Origin: Natrinema thermotolerans DSM 11552
GTDB lineage: Archaea; Halobacteriota; Halobacteria; Halobacteriales; Natrialbaceae
Length of the DNA: 64,000 bases
Assembly: GCA_000337115.1 (NCBI GenBank)
Contig: AOIR01000059.1
Span: 111,653-175,652 of the forward strand
Reading direction: 5' to 3'
Shown here: piece by piece, positions 1 through 9,020 of the stretch
How the letters are laid out: every line of letters begins with the position of its first letter
How positions within the stretch are numbered: the first letter of the stretch is position 1
Translations under genes and position numbers: made by a program
Notes under the pieces: generated by a model
Seen by the model: the letters and a program-made list of their open reading frames with translations, nothing else
The model's database searches: none
Told to the model about the DNA's origin: nothing

Positions 1-824
1 CCCTGATCGGCCGACCACTGGACCGCGTCGGCGATGTCCGAGAGCGACCCGCCGCCACCGGACCCGAGCGCGCGGGCCGAGAGGAGCGAACAGTTCGAAA
101 TGCCGGCATGGCCCGTTCCGTTGTCGGTACCGCCGCCGGCGATTCCGCCGACGTGCGTCCCGTGGTTCTCGCTCGCGTCTGCCGGATACGGATCACCGTC
201 GCCGTCGACGAAGTCCTTGCCGTTGTTCGAGACGCTGCCGTCCATGTTTTCCGCGAGATCCGGGTGATCGTACTGGATCCCTTGATCGACGATCGCGATC
301 GTCACGTTCGGATCGCCGAGGGTCTCCTCCCAGGCTTCCTCACAGTTGACCTGCTGTGGCGCGTACTGACTCCCGAAGCTCGGGTCGTTCGGCGTGTACA
401 GTGGCGATGCACTCCCTCGTGCGTCTGTCGTCTCGTCGTCGGTTCCCGACCCGAGCGGCTCGGCCTCGAGTGCGTGATACGTGACGTTGTCCTCCGTGTA
501 CTGTACCTCGTTGACGTCCATGAGGTTTCGCTGGACGTTTTCCTTGGCCTGTATGGAGGCTTCGTCGGCTATCTCTACCGACGCGTAGCCGAGCGTTTCG
601 TTCGTGTGTACGATGGTCGCGTTGCTCGGGAGTTTCGGATCGACTGCCGCTTCGATGTCCGATACGTCGGCATCGACACCGACGATCAGTTCGTCTTTTT
701 TCGGCCCCGGTTCACGACCCGGCGTTGCGGACGTAATGCCGCTGAGACCGAGAATCGCACCGAACGCACCGGCTGCTTCGAGGACCGATCGTCGATTCAC
801 GCCAGAGTAGTTATCTTCTGTCAT
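1..824 (-). CDS. Halolysin-type subtilisin serine protease, C-terminus cut by window edge
   Basis: This is a secreted subtilase of the halolysin kind. The reading frame starts at an ATG at 822-824 and stays open to base 3. Residues 11-12 are a twin arginine followed by a hydrophobic stretch ending near TSA, which is a Tat signal. Residues about 45-115 look like an inhibitor_I9 propeptide. The mature domain shows the catalytic Asp in [15 protein letters not shown] (Asp180) and the catalytic His in [11 protein letters not shown] (His221). The Ser motif and any C-terminal extension lie outside the window, so activity cannot be judged. The 190 bp upstream are AT-rich and carry its promoter. The family is well known in haloarchaea as extracellular proteases exported folded by Tat. 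Confidence 0.93.
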   Translation of the reverse strand, partial: MTEDNYSGVNRRSVLEAAGAFGAILGLSGITSATPGREPGPKKDELIVGVDADVSDIEAAVDPKLPSNATIVHTNETLGYASVEIADEASIQAKENVQRNLMDVNEVQYTEDNVTYHALEAEPLGSGTDDETTDARGSASPLYTPNDPSFGSQYAPQQVNCEEAWEETLGDPNVTIAIVDQGIQYDHPDLAENMDGSVSNNGKDFVDGDGDPYPADASENHGTHVGGIAGGGTDNGTGHAGISNCSLLSARALGSGGGGSLSDIADAVQWSADQ

Positions 825-1147
825 GACGCAACTGAGGAGATTACACTCTCCCACTAAATGATTTTTAAATCTATTAGGAGTTAATATAAATTATAAATAT
901 ACTAATACCACTTCTCATGAGGGAGTTATTACTGGTAGAAACCACCATCGCGGTCCGTTTGTCTCCCCGTTGTGGCAGATTATAAACCCAATCGGAATTT
1001 ATCTATAGTAGGGGAGAGGTGTATTTTTCCCGTTCACGATCTCGAACCGATCGCGATCGGGACGCCGCTCGAGTCGGCGGGAATAGCGGCGACGGTTGCG
1101 TTTCGCCACACCTATCTCCAGGCACGGGAAAGAGCGGGCAACTGACT

Positions 1148-1612
1148 ATGTTCGACCGCGTTCGTACCCGTCTCGCGCCCGATACCGAAACCGAGCCGAC
1201 GGTCGGGCTGTTCGTCGACGGGCCGAACGTCTTCCGCGACGAGTTCGACGTCGATCTCGACGACCTCCGGGACGCCGCCGGCGAACTCGGCCGCGTCGGC
1301 GTCATCCGTCTCTACCTCGACGAACACGCGACACCCGGCCTCATTCAGGCCGCGGAAGCCCGCGGCTTCGAAGTGATCGTCACCAGCGGCGACGTCGACG
1401 TCAAACTCGCGGTCGACGCGACCGCGCTGGCCGGCGATGCTACGATCGACCGGCTCGCGATCGCCTCACGCGATACCGACTTTAAACCCGTCCTCGAGTA
1501 CGCGGGTACCCGCGGCGTCAAAACGTACGCGATCGCGCCGGGGTCGTACGGCCGCTCGGATGCGCTGCGAAACGCGGCCGACGAGGCCGTCACGCTCGAG
1601 CCGGACGGTTAG
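1148..1612 (+). CDS. NYN-domain protein (LabA/DUF88-like, PIN-fold nuclease)
   Basis: A 154-residue protein of the NYN family, a PIN-like fold associated with RNA processing. Diagnostic parts are the N-terminal strand VGLFVDGPNVFRD with its acidic residue, the VTSGDVDVKLAVDA segment with two acidic residues, and LAIASRDTDFKPVLEYA with the third acidic site. These match the expected metal-binding cluster. The frame is open further upstream, but the ATG at 1148 (MFDRVRTRL) sits just before the conserved domain and the upstream extension is low-complexity basic. The stop TAG overlaps by a few bases the stop of the convergent gene at 1609. Its exact substrate cannot be inferred. Confidence 0.8.
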   Translation: MFDRVRTRLAPDTETEPTVGLFVDGPNVFRDEFDVDLDDLRDAAGELGRVGVIRLYLDEHATPGLIQAAEARGFEVIVTSGDVDVKLAVDATALAGDATIDRLAIASRDTDFKPVLEYAGTRGVKTYAIAPGSYGRSDALRNAADEAVTLEPDG

Positions 1613-1881
1613 CCGCTGTACGAGCTTTCGCCGACGACCTCGACGAGATCGCCCTCGCCCGTTGCCGTGGTCTCGTCGAAGTCGGTCACGCGAACACGGA
1701 CTTGCTTCTCGACGGTCTCGGGTCCGGCTCCCTCGACGAGCAGTTCGGTGTCGCCGATGTAGGCCCGTCCTGCCGAGCCGTTGGTCTCGGAGATGAAGAC
1801 GTCTATTTCGCTCCCTACCTCGAGGGAGGGTCGGTTCGCCCGGAACGTCCAGCCTGTGAGGTACTTTCCGAAGATGCTCAT
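1609..1881 (-). CDS. Small beta-rich (TRAM/OB-like) haloarchaeal protein
   Basis: A 90-residue protein starting MSIFGKYLTGWTFRAN. It is predicted mostly beta strand, with an alternating pattern resembling a TRAM/OB barrel (segments SEIDVFISETNGSAGRAYIG and VRVRVTDFDETTATGEGD). Its ATG overlaps the last codon of the NhaC antiporter in an ATGA arrangement, so the two are translationally coupled and should share one transcript. The function is unknown. TRAM-like folds usually bind RNA, but the fold itself is my reading of the sequence and not a confirmed match. Confidence 0.7.
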   Translation of the reverse strand: MSIFGKYLTGWTFRANRPSLEVGSEIDVFISETNGSAGRAYIGDTELLVEGAGPETVEKQVRVRVTDFDETTATGEGDLVEVVGESSYSG

Positions 1882-3431
1882 ACGCGTGCCACCTCCTCGC
1901 TCTCGCGGTCGATCAGGTATTCGCGGCCGAAGCCGGTCAGCGCCGCGACGATGAACACCGCCACCAGTAGCCAGCCCTGGAAGACGTAGGGGACGACGTC
2001 GATCGGCGTGACGAGCATCGACTGTTCGAACCAGCTGTAGTCGTCGGGCAGTTGTTGCATCGCCGAGTAGCCGGCCAGCACCCCGCCCGACCACGGGAAG
2101 ATGTAGCCCATGGCCGCGGTCTGGCCGTCTAAGATGTTCGCCCGGCGGTAGCCGTTCAGGTTGAACCGCTCGCCGATCTTCGAGATGTAGGGGCCGATCG
2201 CGACCTCGGCCGCGGTGTTGATCGTGATGATCGCGTTGATCAGCGCCGCGGTCCCGACCATCGTCAACTCGGCGTTGCGGACGTTCGTCGCGAGGTTCTC
2301 GATCGACCACTCGAGCAACACGTCGAAGGCCCCGCCGCGGATCATGATCTGGGCCGCGCCGATGATCAGCAAGACGAGGATCGAGAGTTCGAGGAAGCCG
2401 GCGACGCCGTTCATCAGGCTGCCGCCGACGCCGACAGCGTCGGGGTCCTCGACGATCGTCAGGATCGGCAGGGACTCGAGCGGACCGGCCAGCGGCGCAT
2501 CCTGTGGGGCGTTGAACATGACGATGTCGCCGAGGCCCGCGAGGCCGAAGACGAGGTTGAAGGCGACCGCGACGACGATCCCCCACGAGATCGCCTCGAC
2601 GATGTGTCGGCCGGCGATCGCCGTCCCGATCACGGCGGCCATCGAGATGACGTGAACCAGCCCGATCGCGTCGCTCTCCTCGAGGAAGATCTCCTGGGCC
2701 TGTGCGCCGACCTCGATGCCGTCCATCGCACCGCCGGCGACGACGTAGCCGAGGAAGGCGAGGACGGCAGCGATGATGACGTATTTGAACCGGGAGGCGA
2801 CGACGCCCCCGATGTCGGCGTCCTGGGTGACAGCGCTAACGATCGTGGTGTCACTGACGGGCGCTAAGTTGTCACCGAAGATCGCCCCCGAGAGGATCGC
2901 ACCGAACAGGAGGACGGGGTTTGCACCGAGCAACACGCCGGCCGGGAAAAAGAGGCCGACGAACGCGATGCTTGCACCGTAGCCGGTCCCGATCCCCGTC
3001 GTGAAGACGGCCGCGAGGACGAACGTGATCGCGGGGAACAGCGCCGCACCGACGCCGGCAGTGTCGGCCAACCAGACGAGTCCGCCGACGAAGCCGCCGT
3101 CCTGCAGGAGCTGGGCGAACATACCGGCCCAGATCCACGCGACGATCGCCGTCACCGCGACGGGCTGGGTCATCCCCTCGAAGATCGTGTTGGCGTAGTG
3201 CTTCCAGTCGCCTCGGGCGAAGAACATCCCGACGATGAGCCCGACCAGGATGCCCACGATGAGTCCGCCGGTATCGCCGATCCGCCAGAGGGCAGTCTGG
3301 ACGATGGCCCAGACGATGAAGAAGGCGATCGGGAACGCACTCATCCCGCGGCCGCCGTAGAACTCGACTGTGGGGCCGCCGCTGTCGGGCTGTGTGAACT
3401 GGTCGGTCGGTTCGTCGCCAGCCTCACTCAT
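1878..3431 (-). CDS. NhaC-family Na+/H+ antiporter
   Basis: A 517-residue polytopic membrane protein with about 12 hydrophobic segments. After a polar 30-residue N-terminus it carries the signatures of the NhaC/ArsB-like antiporters: FTTGIGTGYGAS near residue 145 and GAIFGDNLAPVSDTT near 183-196, a re-entrant region with the conserved acidic GDN. It would exchange sodium for protons at the cytoplasmic membrane, a core need of a halophile. The downstream 90-residue gene overlaps its stop by 4 bp. Two closely spaced ATATGAGTGA repeats surround the start region. Substrate choice (Na+/H+ or malate-Na+/lactate-type exchange) is not settled by sequence alone. Confidence 0.88.
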   Translation of the reverse strand: MSEAGDEPTDQFTQPDSGGPTVEFYGGRGMSAFPIAFFIVWAIVQTALWRIGDTGGLIVGILVGLIVGMFFARGDWKHYANTIFEGMTQPVAVTAIVAWIWAGMFAQLLQDGGFVGGLVWLADTAGVGAALFPAITFVLAAVFTTGIGTGYGASIAFVGLFFPAGVLLGANPVLLFGAILSGAIFGDNLAPVSDTTIVSAVTQDADIGGVVASRFKYVIIAAVLAFLGYVVAGGAMDGIEVGAQAQEIFLEESDAIGLVHVISMAAVIGTAIAGRHIVEAISWGIVVAVAFNLVFGLAGLGDIVMFNAPQDAPLAGPLESLPILTIVEDPDAVGVGGSLMNGVAGFLELSILVLLIIGAAQIMIRGGAFDVLLEWSIENLATNVRNAELTMVGTAALINAIITINTAAEVAIGPYISKIGERFNLNGYRRANILDGQTAAMGYIFPWSGGVLAGYSAMQQLPDDYSWFEQSMLVTPIDVVPYVFQGWLLVAVFIVAALTGFGREYLIDRESEEVARV

Positions 3432-3729
3432 ATGTGATCACTCATATTGCCACGCGGTCGTAGTATTGACATCAGTCATAATAACTATTTCTGACAGTAT
3501 TGGATTCGTGGTTCTCGTCGGTCGCTATCGATCCTTCTGGCAGTACGCGCGAGGTCTATCATTTAGCTATCGGTTCCCGACGACGGCGTCGGGGATGGAG
3601 CTGGTCGGCAAACTCCCGGTCATAGGCCCACAGCGGCCGATGACGGTCGATACGGGTTGATAATGACAGTCCACTCCCGGGCGGTCCGAACCCGGTGACT
3701 TTTCGGGCGCGGCCCGCCCAGCCACGCGT

Positions 3730-4572
3730 ATGATCGACGACCGGCCGGTGCTGGACGACCACCTCCACCTCGACCCGGACAACAATCGGGGCATCGACGC
3801 CGTCCGCGACTTCGCCCGCGTCGGCGGCACCCACCTGCTCGTGGTGAACAAACCCTCCTGGCATCTCGGCGTCGAGGCCGAGACCGGTGCGGACTTCCGC
3901 GAGGTCTTCGAACGCACCATCGACATCGTCGAGGCGGCCTCGAGCGAACTCGAGGGCCGGGCCTGGCCCGTCCTCGGGGTCCATCCGGGGCTGATCTCGC
4001 GGCTGGTCGACGAGCGCGGCTTTGCGCCCGACGAGGCCCGCGATCTCATGCAGGCCGGCATCGACGTGGCGGCGGAGTACGTCGAGTCGGGCGACGCGCT
4101 GGCGCTGAAGTCCGGCCGCCCTCACTACGAGGTCGACGACGACGTCTGGGCGGCCTCGAACGACGTCATGCGCCGGGCGTTCGACCACGGTGCCGCCCTC
4201 GAGTGTGCGGTCCAGCTCCACGCCGAGGCCAGCGAGGACATGACCGAGGTGGCCGACTGGGCCGAGGCGGCCGGAATGGAGCCCCACCGGGTCGTCAAAC
4301 ACTACGCGAGCGGCCGCCTCGAGGGGCCGACGCCGAGCGTGATGAGCGACAAGGATCGGCTCGAGACGGCCGCCGAGCGGGGCGAGCCGTTCCTGATGGA
4401 GACCGATTACATCGACGACCCCGACCGGCCGGGCGCAGTGTTGGGTCCCAAGACGGTCCCCCGGCGGGTCCGCTGGCTGCTCGAGAACGGGTACGACGAG
4501 GCGGTCGAGATCGCACACGTCGAGACGCCGAAGGCTGTCTACGGGATCGATACCGAAGCGACGCTCGAGTGA
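3730..4572 (+). CDS. TatD-related metal-dependent hydrolase
   Basis: A 280-residue amidohydrolase-fold protein of the archaeal TatD-related group. The metal-binding HxH is at residues 11-13 in DDHLHLD. A second histidine strand is seen in WPVLGVHPGL, and further candidate ligands in CAVQLHAEAS, VVKHYASG and the C-terminal EIAHVETPKAVYG. TatD proteins are metal-dependent deoxyribonucleases or hydrolases in the cytoplasm. The archaeal branch has not been assigned a firm substrate. The gene stands alone; the ATG at 3730 follows GCGTATG and fits a leaderless or short-leader transcript. Confidence 0.82.
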   Translation: MIDDRPVLDDHLHLDPDNNRGIDAVRDFARVGGTHLLVVNKPSWHLGVEAETGADFREVFERTIDIVEAASSELEGRAWPVLGVHPGLISRLVDERGFAPDEARDLMQAGIDVAAEYVESGDALALKSGRPHYEVDDDVWAASNDVMRRAFDHGAALECAVQLHAEASEDMTEVADWAEAAGMEPHRVVKHYASGRLEGPTPSVMSDKDRLETAAERGEPFLMETDYIDDPDRPGAVLGPKTVPRRVRWLLENGYDEAVEIAHVETPKAVYGIDTEATLE

Positions 4573-4750
4573 GAACGGGTAATTCCTTCTTACCGTCGAA
4601 CGCCCGCTCTATCCGACGAGCTGAAACGGCACCTGCCGTCTCATGAGCGGCTGTAAAAGCGTTTTAGCCGATCATCATGCCGGTCCAAACATTCACTTTC
4701 GGCGGCTAGTGTAGAGAAAGGCATTTCAAGCGGCCGGTGTAGGTGTCTGT

Positions 4751-5329
4751 ATGAGCAATCCCCCGACCGAGTTCTACTCGGAGGAACGCTGGCAGAACTG
4801 GATCGGTCGCATCAAAGACGAAGACATCGATCCGGAAGACGAAGACTCGGCTCGACTCCTGCTCAACCTGCAGGACGACACGGCGATCGCGATCGCGAAG
4901 ATCGTCGCCGCCTACGACGACGGCGAACTCGAGGGGGAGGACGCCCTCGCGGAGATCGAGGACGTCCGCGAGATCGTCCTCGGCGAGGTCGACATCGAGG
5001 ACGAGGAGAAACTGATCCTGGTCGACGGCGTCCAGACGAGTCTGGTCTGTGTCTTCTTCGCGGCCGAGGAGTACGTCGCCAACGGGCCGGCCGAGGACGG
5101 CAGCGTCGGGGACTATCTTGGCGCGGCGGCCGACGCCGAGGCCGAGGAGGACCTCGACGCGGCGCTTGGCTACGCCGCCCAGGCAGGGACGCTCATCATC
5201 GACGGCGAGGAACTCGACATGGGGGTCGCACAAGACCTCGAGTACGGTCTCGTCACGGAGTGGATCAACGGCCTCGACAGCCTCCAGAGCGCGATGAGCG
5301 ACCCGGAAGTCGTCGAGGAAGACGAGTAG
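4751..5329 (+). CDS. DUF2150 family protein
   Basis: A 192-residue, very acidic cytoplasmic protein with no membrane segment. The start MSNPPTEFYSEERWQNWI and the body EDIDPEDEDSARLLLNLQ match what I recall of the haloarchaeal DUF2150 family. The rest is helical with long Glu/Asp runs and ends in a VVEEDE tail. Length is normal for the family. No catalytic motif is visible and the function is unknown. It stands alone, between the TatD-like gene and a surface protein gene transcribed in the same direction. Confidence 0.75.
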   Translation: MSNPPTEFYSEERWQNWIGRIKDEDIDPEDEDSARLLLNLQDDTAIAIAKIVAAYDDGELEGEDALAEIEDVREIVLGEVDIEDEEKLILVDGVQTSLVCVFFAAEEYVANGPAEDGSVGDYLGAAADAEAEEDLDAALGYAAQAGTLIIDGEELDMGVAQDLEYGLVTEWINGLDSLQSAMSDPEVVEEDE

Positions 5330-5394
5330 GACGGGGTCTCGTTTTCGCCGCGTCGGGCCACCAGACGTTTAACCGCCGGTGACTATCCATCGTT

Positions 5395-7311
5395 ATGAGA
5401 CGGCGGTACGGCGAGCGCGCAGTGACGGTGCAGATCGGAGCCATACTCTTGCTCGCGATCGTTTTCACTGCGCTTGCGCTCTATCAGGTCAACGCCGTGC
5501 CCGCCGAGAATCAGGCGGTCGAAATAGACCACAACCGGCAGGTCACGAACGAACTGCAGGATGTACGAAACGCGATCGGGACCGCCGGGTTCGGCGGGAG
5601 TTCCCGATCGGCCTCGGTGACGCTCGGGACCAGTTATCCGACGCGAACCTTTCTGACGAATCCACCCGATCCGACCGGGCGACTCGAGACGACCGATCCG
5701 GGCCCGGTTACGATCACCGATAGCAACGATACGGTCTACGGGCCGTACGAAACTCGCTTTCTCGCGTACGAACCCGACTACAACGAGTACCGCGACGCCC
5801 CGCGAACCGTCATCGAACACTCGTTGCTGTACAACCAGTTCGACGAGGCGAACGTCTCGGTCGGCTCCCAGCAACTCGTCGGAAGCGAACGCATCTCGCT
5901 CGTGTTGCTCGATGGGAACGTCTCTGAAACGTCCGGACGCGCGACATCAGTCTCCTTAGAGTCCCTCGACGAGCCGCGAACGAAAGAACTCGAGGACGGC
6001 TCCGTGCTGACGCTTCCCACCGAGCGGAAAGCGATCTGGGAGAGCGAACTCGAGGACACCGACGGTGTTACCGTCCGAGAAACGACTGCTGACGACGAGG
6101 TAGAGATCGAACTCGAGCGGGCTTATACGCTCGAGATCGCTCGCGTCGGCGTTGGTGAGGGCGCAGGGAGCAGTGATGACTTCGACATCGGAAACGAAAA
6201 ACGGACCTCGACGGAGCCATCGAACGGCTCCCGACTCGATCTCACGTGGAGGGAAGCAACGGTAGCCGGGAACAGACAGGCCATCTCCGGCTCCGAGGCA
6301 ACAGTGACCGGTGGACCATCTGAGACGGTATCGCTAACTGCCGGCGTCGAGGGATACGAGTCCCTTCGGGGAGGGCAAGTGAATTTCGCACTCTCGGACC
6401 CGAACAACGTCATAGACGAGACGACGTTTGGTCCGGCCACAACGTCGTTTGAGGATGGAAATGCGACGGTTTCTATGACAATAGATTCCGAAGCGTCGAG
6501 CGAAGAGGAAGCGAAAGTTTTCGCGTCGAGCGGGGACGGTACAGCAGTAGGAACGATCTCCGTTACCGCCCCAGACATAAACTTCGACGCCACGAATACT
6601 GTGTCGACCGGCAGTGGTAACAGCGGAATCGAGTTCGAACTCGAAAACACCGGCGACGAGCCGGTGACTTTGACTGGAATAGCCATCGATAGCGTCGAAC
6701 CTGCGAACCCGACTCGAGTCAATGATAATACCGGTGGGCGAGAGATTCTTTTCACCTCGGATGGTGAAGTGGTTGGTGAGGTCGATACTGGTAATTTCGA
6801 TACCATCGGTATTCGGGTCGACGGGAGTACCAACACGCTCGACCGGACGAGCCCGTTTGAGCCCGGTCAAACCGTAACTGGTCGAATCGGCCCGTTCAGA
6901 CCGGCCGACCTCTATGCGATCACCGACATGAGTGGCCAGACAGTGAACATGACGATCGAGTACGAGACAGCGTCGGGAACGACTGGACAACAACAGATAA
7001 CCCTCGAGATAGATGCCCCCTCGATCGATTCGGTGGAGATTACTGCAAGTGGAACCGGTAACGATCGGTACGATATCACTGCCGCCGTTTCCGATCCAAA
7101 CGGCGACCTCTCTCGAGTCGAATTCGAACTGCTAGACACGACGGCGACCGTTGTCGATAGTTCAGTTGACGATCGTATTGGCGACGGGACTGCCGAGGCA
7201 AGCCTCAAAGCAACCGGAAAAGACATTGATAGCGGGTATACGATTCGCCAGACAGTGTTTGACACTGCAGGTAACAGCAAAACAGTAACGAGAACTGTCT
7301 CTTCCGGCTAG
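5395..7311 (+). CDS. Large pilin-like / surface-anchored Ser-Thr-rich protein
   Basis: A 638-residue protein with one hydrophobic segment near residues 12-35 (VTVQIGAILLLAIVFTALAL) directly behind a basic MRRRYGERA head. This resembles the class III signal segment of archaeal type IV pilin-like proteins; a long extracytoplasmic part follows. From about residue 240 the protein is rich in Ser, Thr, Gly and Asp and looks like several beta-sandwich modules, the last resembling PKD/Ig-type repeats (SVEITASGTGNDRYDITAAV). It is probably exposed on the cell surface. Base composition falls visibly in the second half (after about 6,150), suggesting recent acquisition or diversification of the outer domains. 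The exact family is not recognised. Confidence 0.72.
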   Translation: MRRRYGERAVTVQIGAILLLAIVFTALALYQVNAVPAENQAVEIDHNRQVTNELQDVRNAIGTAGFGGSSRSASVTLGTSYPTRTFLTNPPDPTGRLETTDPGPVTITDSNDTVYGPYETRFLAYEPDYNEYRDAPRTVIEHSLLYNQFDEANVSVGSQQLVGSERISLVLLDGNVSETSGRATSVSLESLDEPRTKELEDGSVLTLPTERKAIWESELEDTDGVTVRETTADDEVEIELERAYTLEIARVGVGEGAGSSDDFDIGNEKRTSTEPSNGSRLDLTWREATVAGNRQAISGSEATVTGGPSETVSLTAGVEGYESLRGGQVNFALSDPNNVIDETTFGPATTSFEDGNATVSMTIDSEASSEEEAKVFASSGDGTAVGTISVTAPDINFDATNTVSTGSGNSGIEFELENTGDEPVTLTGIAIDSVEPANPTRVNDNTGGREILFTSDGEVVGEVDTGNFDTIGIRVDGSTNTLDRTSPFEPGQTVTGRIGPFRPADLYAITDMSGQTVNMTIEYETASGTTGQQQITLEIDAPSIDSVEITASGTGNDRYDITAAVSDPNGDLSRVEFELLDTTATVVDSSVDDRIGDGTAEASLKATGKDIDSGYTIRQTVFDTAGNSKTVTRTVSSG

Positions 7312-7420
7312 TAAGTGTGAAAGGTGTGACGGTGGGTTGTTCCCGAGTACAGCTATGTGTTCGTCGATCGTCGAAACGACGAACGACAATATCTTGTACC
7401 GTCACCTACATTGAGAAAGT

Positions 7421-8758
7421 ATGACTGCAGTCGGCATCGACGCCGTCGAGATCTGGACGGGTAACCTCAAACTCGACCTTCCGGGCACGTTCGCCCCTGA
7501 GAAGGGCGAAGATCCGGAAAAGTACACGAAAGGACTCGGACTGAACGCCAGTTCCTTCCCCGACAGTTACGAGGACATCGTCACGATGGGGGCCAACGCC
7601 GCTCACCGGCTAATGGAGCGCAAAGGCCTCGAGCCCGACGATATCGGCCGCATCGACGTCGCGACCGAGAGCGCCTTCGATAACTCGAAGCCGGTTTCGA
7701 CGTACGTCGCTGGCTGCCTCGAGCAGGTCTACGAGGGCGACTTCCACCACGCGAACAAGGGCGAGCGCAAGTTCGCCTGTATCGCAGGGACCCAGAGCCT
7801 GGACGACGCGTACAACTGGATCCGAGCGGGCCGCAACCGCGGCCGCTCGGCGCTGGTCATCGCGACCGACACGGCGCTGTACGCCCGCGGCGACGACGGG
7901 GAGGCGACACAGGGTGCCGGTGCCGTCGCGATGCTCATCAGCGAGGATCCGAACCTCGTCGAACTCTCCGCCGAGCAGGGCTACGGCTCGGCCGACGAGA
8001 CGGACTTCTTAAAGCCGAACCAGCAGTTCCCGAGCGTCGACGGCAAACGCTCCGTGCAGGTCTATCTCGCTCGGATGCGCGAGGCCCTCGAGGACTTCGA
8101 GAGCGTCGCCGGCGAGGTCCACGAGGAGGACTTCGCCTACGCGCCGTTCCACACCCCCTTCCCGGGCATGGTCCGGAAGGCCGCCCTGCTCGCGTTCCGT
8201 CACGTCACGCGGAACACGGCGGTCGAGGACGAACTGGCCGAGGAAATCGGTCGCCAGCCCCGCCCCGAGGCGTTCGACTCCGACGACGAGTACCGTGATG
8301 CGCTCCGGGAGTACATGGACGCGCTCAAAGACACCGACCGCTACGCCGAGTGGTACGACGCCACGATCGATCCGACGCTGACGATCTCCCGCGAGGTCGG
8401 CAACTGGTACACCGGCTCGGTCCACGTCGCCCGTGCGAGCGCGCTCAAACACGCACTCGAGAACGACCGCGAAATGGTCGGCGAGAAGTTGCTCATCGGG
8501 TCCTACGGCAGCGGTGCGCAGGCGGAGATCCACTCCGAGACGGTCCGGGACGGCTGGGTCGAGGAGATCGAGGCGCTGAACATCGACGAACAGCTCTCCG
8601 ACCGCTACGAGATGTCGTGGGACGACTACGAGGAGATCCACGACGCCCACAACCACGAGATGGATGTCGACGTCGAGGAGTTTACGACCCCCGACGAAGA
8701 GTTCGTCTTCGACGGCTGGGGTCGGATGGGCGAGCGGAAGTACCGATACGTCGAGTAG
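7421..8758 (+). CDS. hmgB: Hydroxymethylglutaryl-CoA synthase
   Basis: A 445-residue HMG-CoA synthase, which condenses acetoacetyl-CoA with acetyl-CoA at the entry of the mevalonate pathway feeding archaeal isoprenoid lipids. The acyl-carrying cysteine is Cys120 in ERKFACIAGTQSL, the general acid/base glutamate is Glu83 in ATESAFDNS, and a conserved His lies in FAYAPFHTPFPGM. The length is that of the archaeal/eukaryal-type enzyme. The ATG follows a 100 bp spacer from the preceding surface gene. The last 32 bp including the stop occur again 171 bp downstream, see the repeat entry. Confidence 0.96.
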   Translation: MTAVGIDAVEIWTGNLKLDLPGTFAPEKGEDPEKYTKGLGLNASSFPDSYEDIVTMGANAAHRLMERKGLEPDDIGRIDVATESAFDNSKPVSTYVAGCLEQVYEGDFHHANKGERKFACIAGTQSLDDAYNWIRAGRNRGRSALVIATDTALYARGDDGEATQGAGAVAMLISEDPNLVELSAEQGYGSADETDFLKPNQQFPSVDGKRSVQVYLARMREALEDFESVAGEVHEEDFAYAPFHTPFPGMVRKAALLAFRHVTRNTAVEDELAEEIGRQPRPEAFDSDDEYRDALREYMDALKDTDRYAEWYDATIDPTLTISREVGNWYTGSVHVARASALKHALENDREMVGEKLLIGSYGSGAQAEIHSETVRDGWVEEIEALNIDEQLSDRYEMSWDDYEEIHDAHNHEMDVDVEEFTTPDEEFVFDGWGRMGERKYRYVE

Positions 8759-8930
8759 CGACGGCGGTTTTTGACGGAGTGATTTTTGGTGTCTTCGCGA
8801 GTGCATCGAGCGAAGGACTGGCGAGAGCATCGCTCTCGCACGGGAGATTTTTGCGAGCGAGCGCGTTAGCGTGAGCGAGGAAAACGGTCCGACAGGACGG
8901 GCGAGCGGAAGTACCGATACGTCGAGTAGC
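8728..8930 (+). repeat. Direct repeat of the hmgB 3' end flanking a short palindromic insert
   Basis: The 32 bp ending the gene (8728-8759, including the TAG stop) recur exactly at 8899-8930; one base further upstream differs. The 139 bp between them hold a perfect hairpin at 8821-8839 (GCGAGAGC, ATC loop, GCTCTCGC) and GAGCGAG-type tandem palindromic motifs. The layout is that expected of an insertion that duplicates a gene 3' end and keeps the gene intact. No reading frame of its own is visible. Confidence 0.85.
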
Positions 8931-9020
8931 AAGTCCCGGTACGTGGAGGAGGCGGCGGTTCCGACGCCGCTCGGACGTCGTATCAGCAGACTAATCTGAC
9001 GGGCTGTGACATATCCGTCT

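Noticed and set aside
1-857. Long plus-strand frame opposite the protease gene
   Set aside because: Antisense shadow; the minus strand carries the clear subtilisin motifs and a Tat signal.
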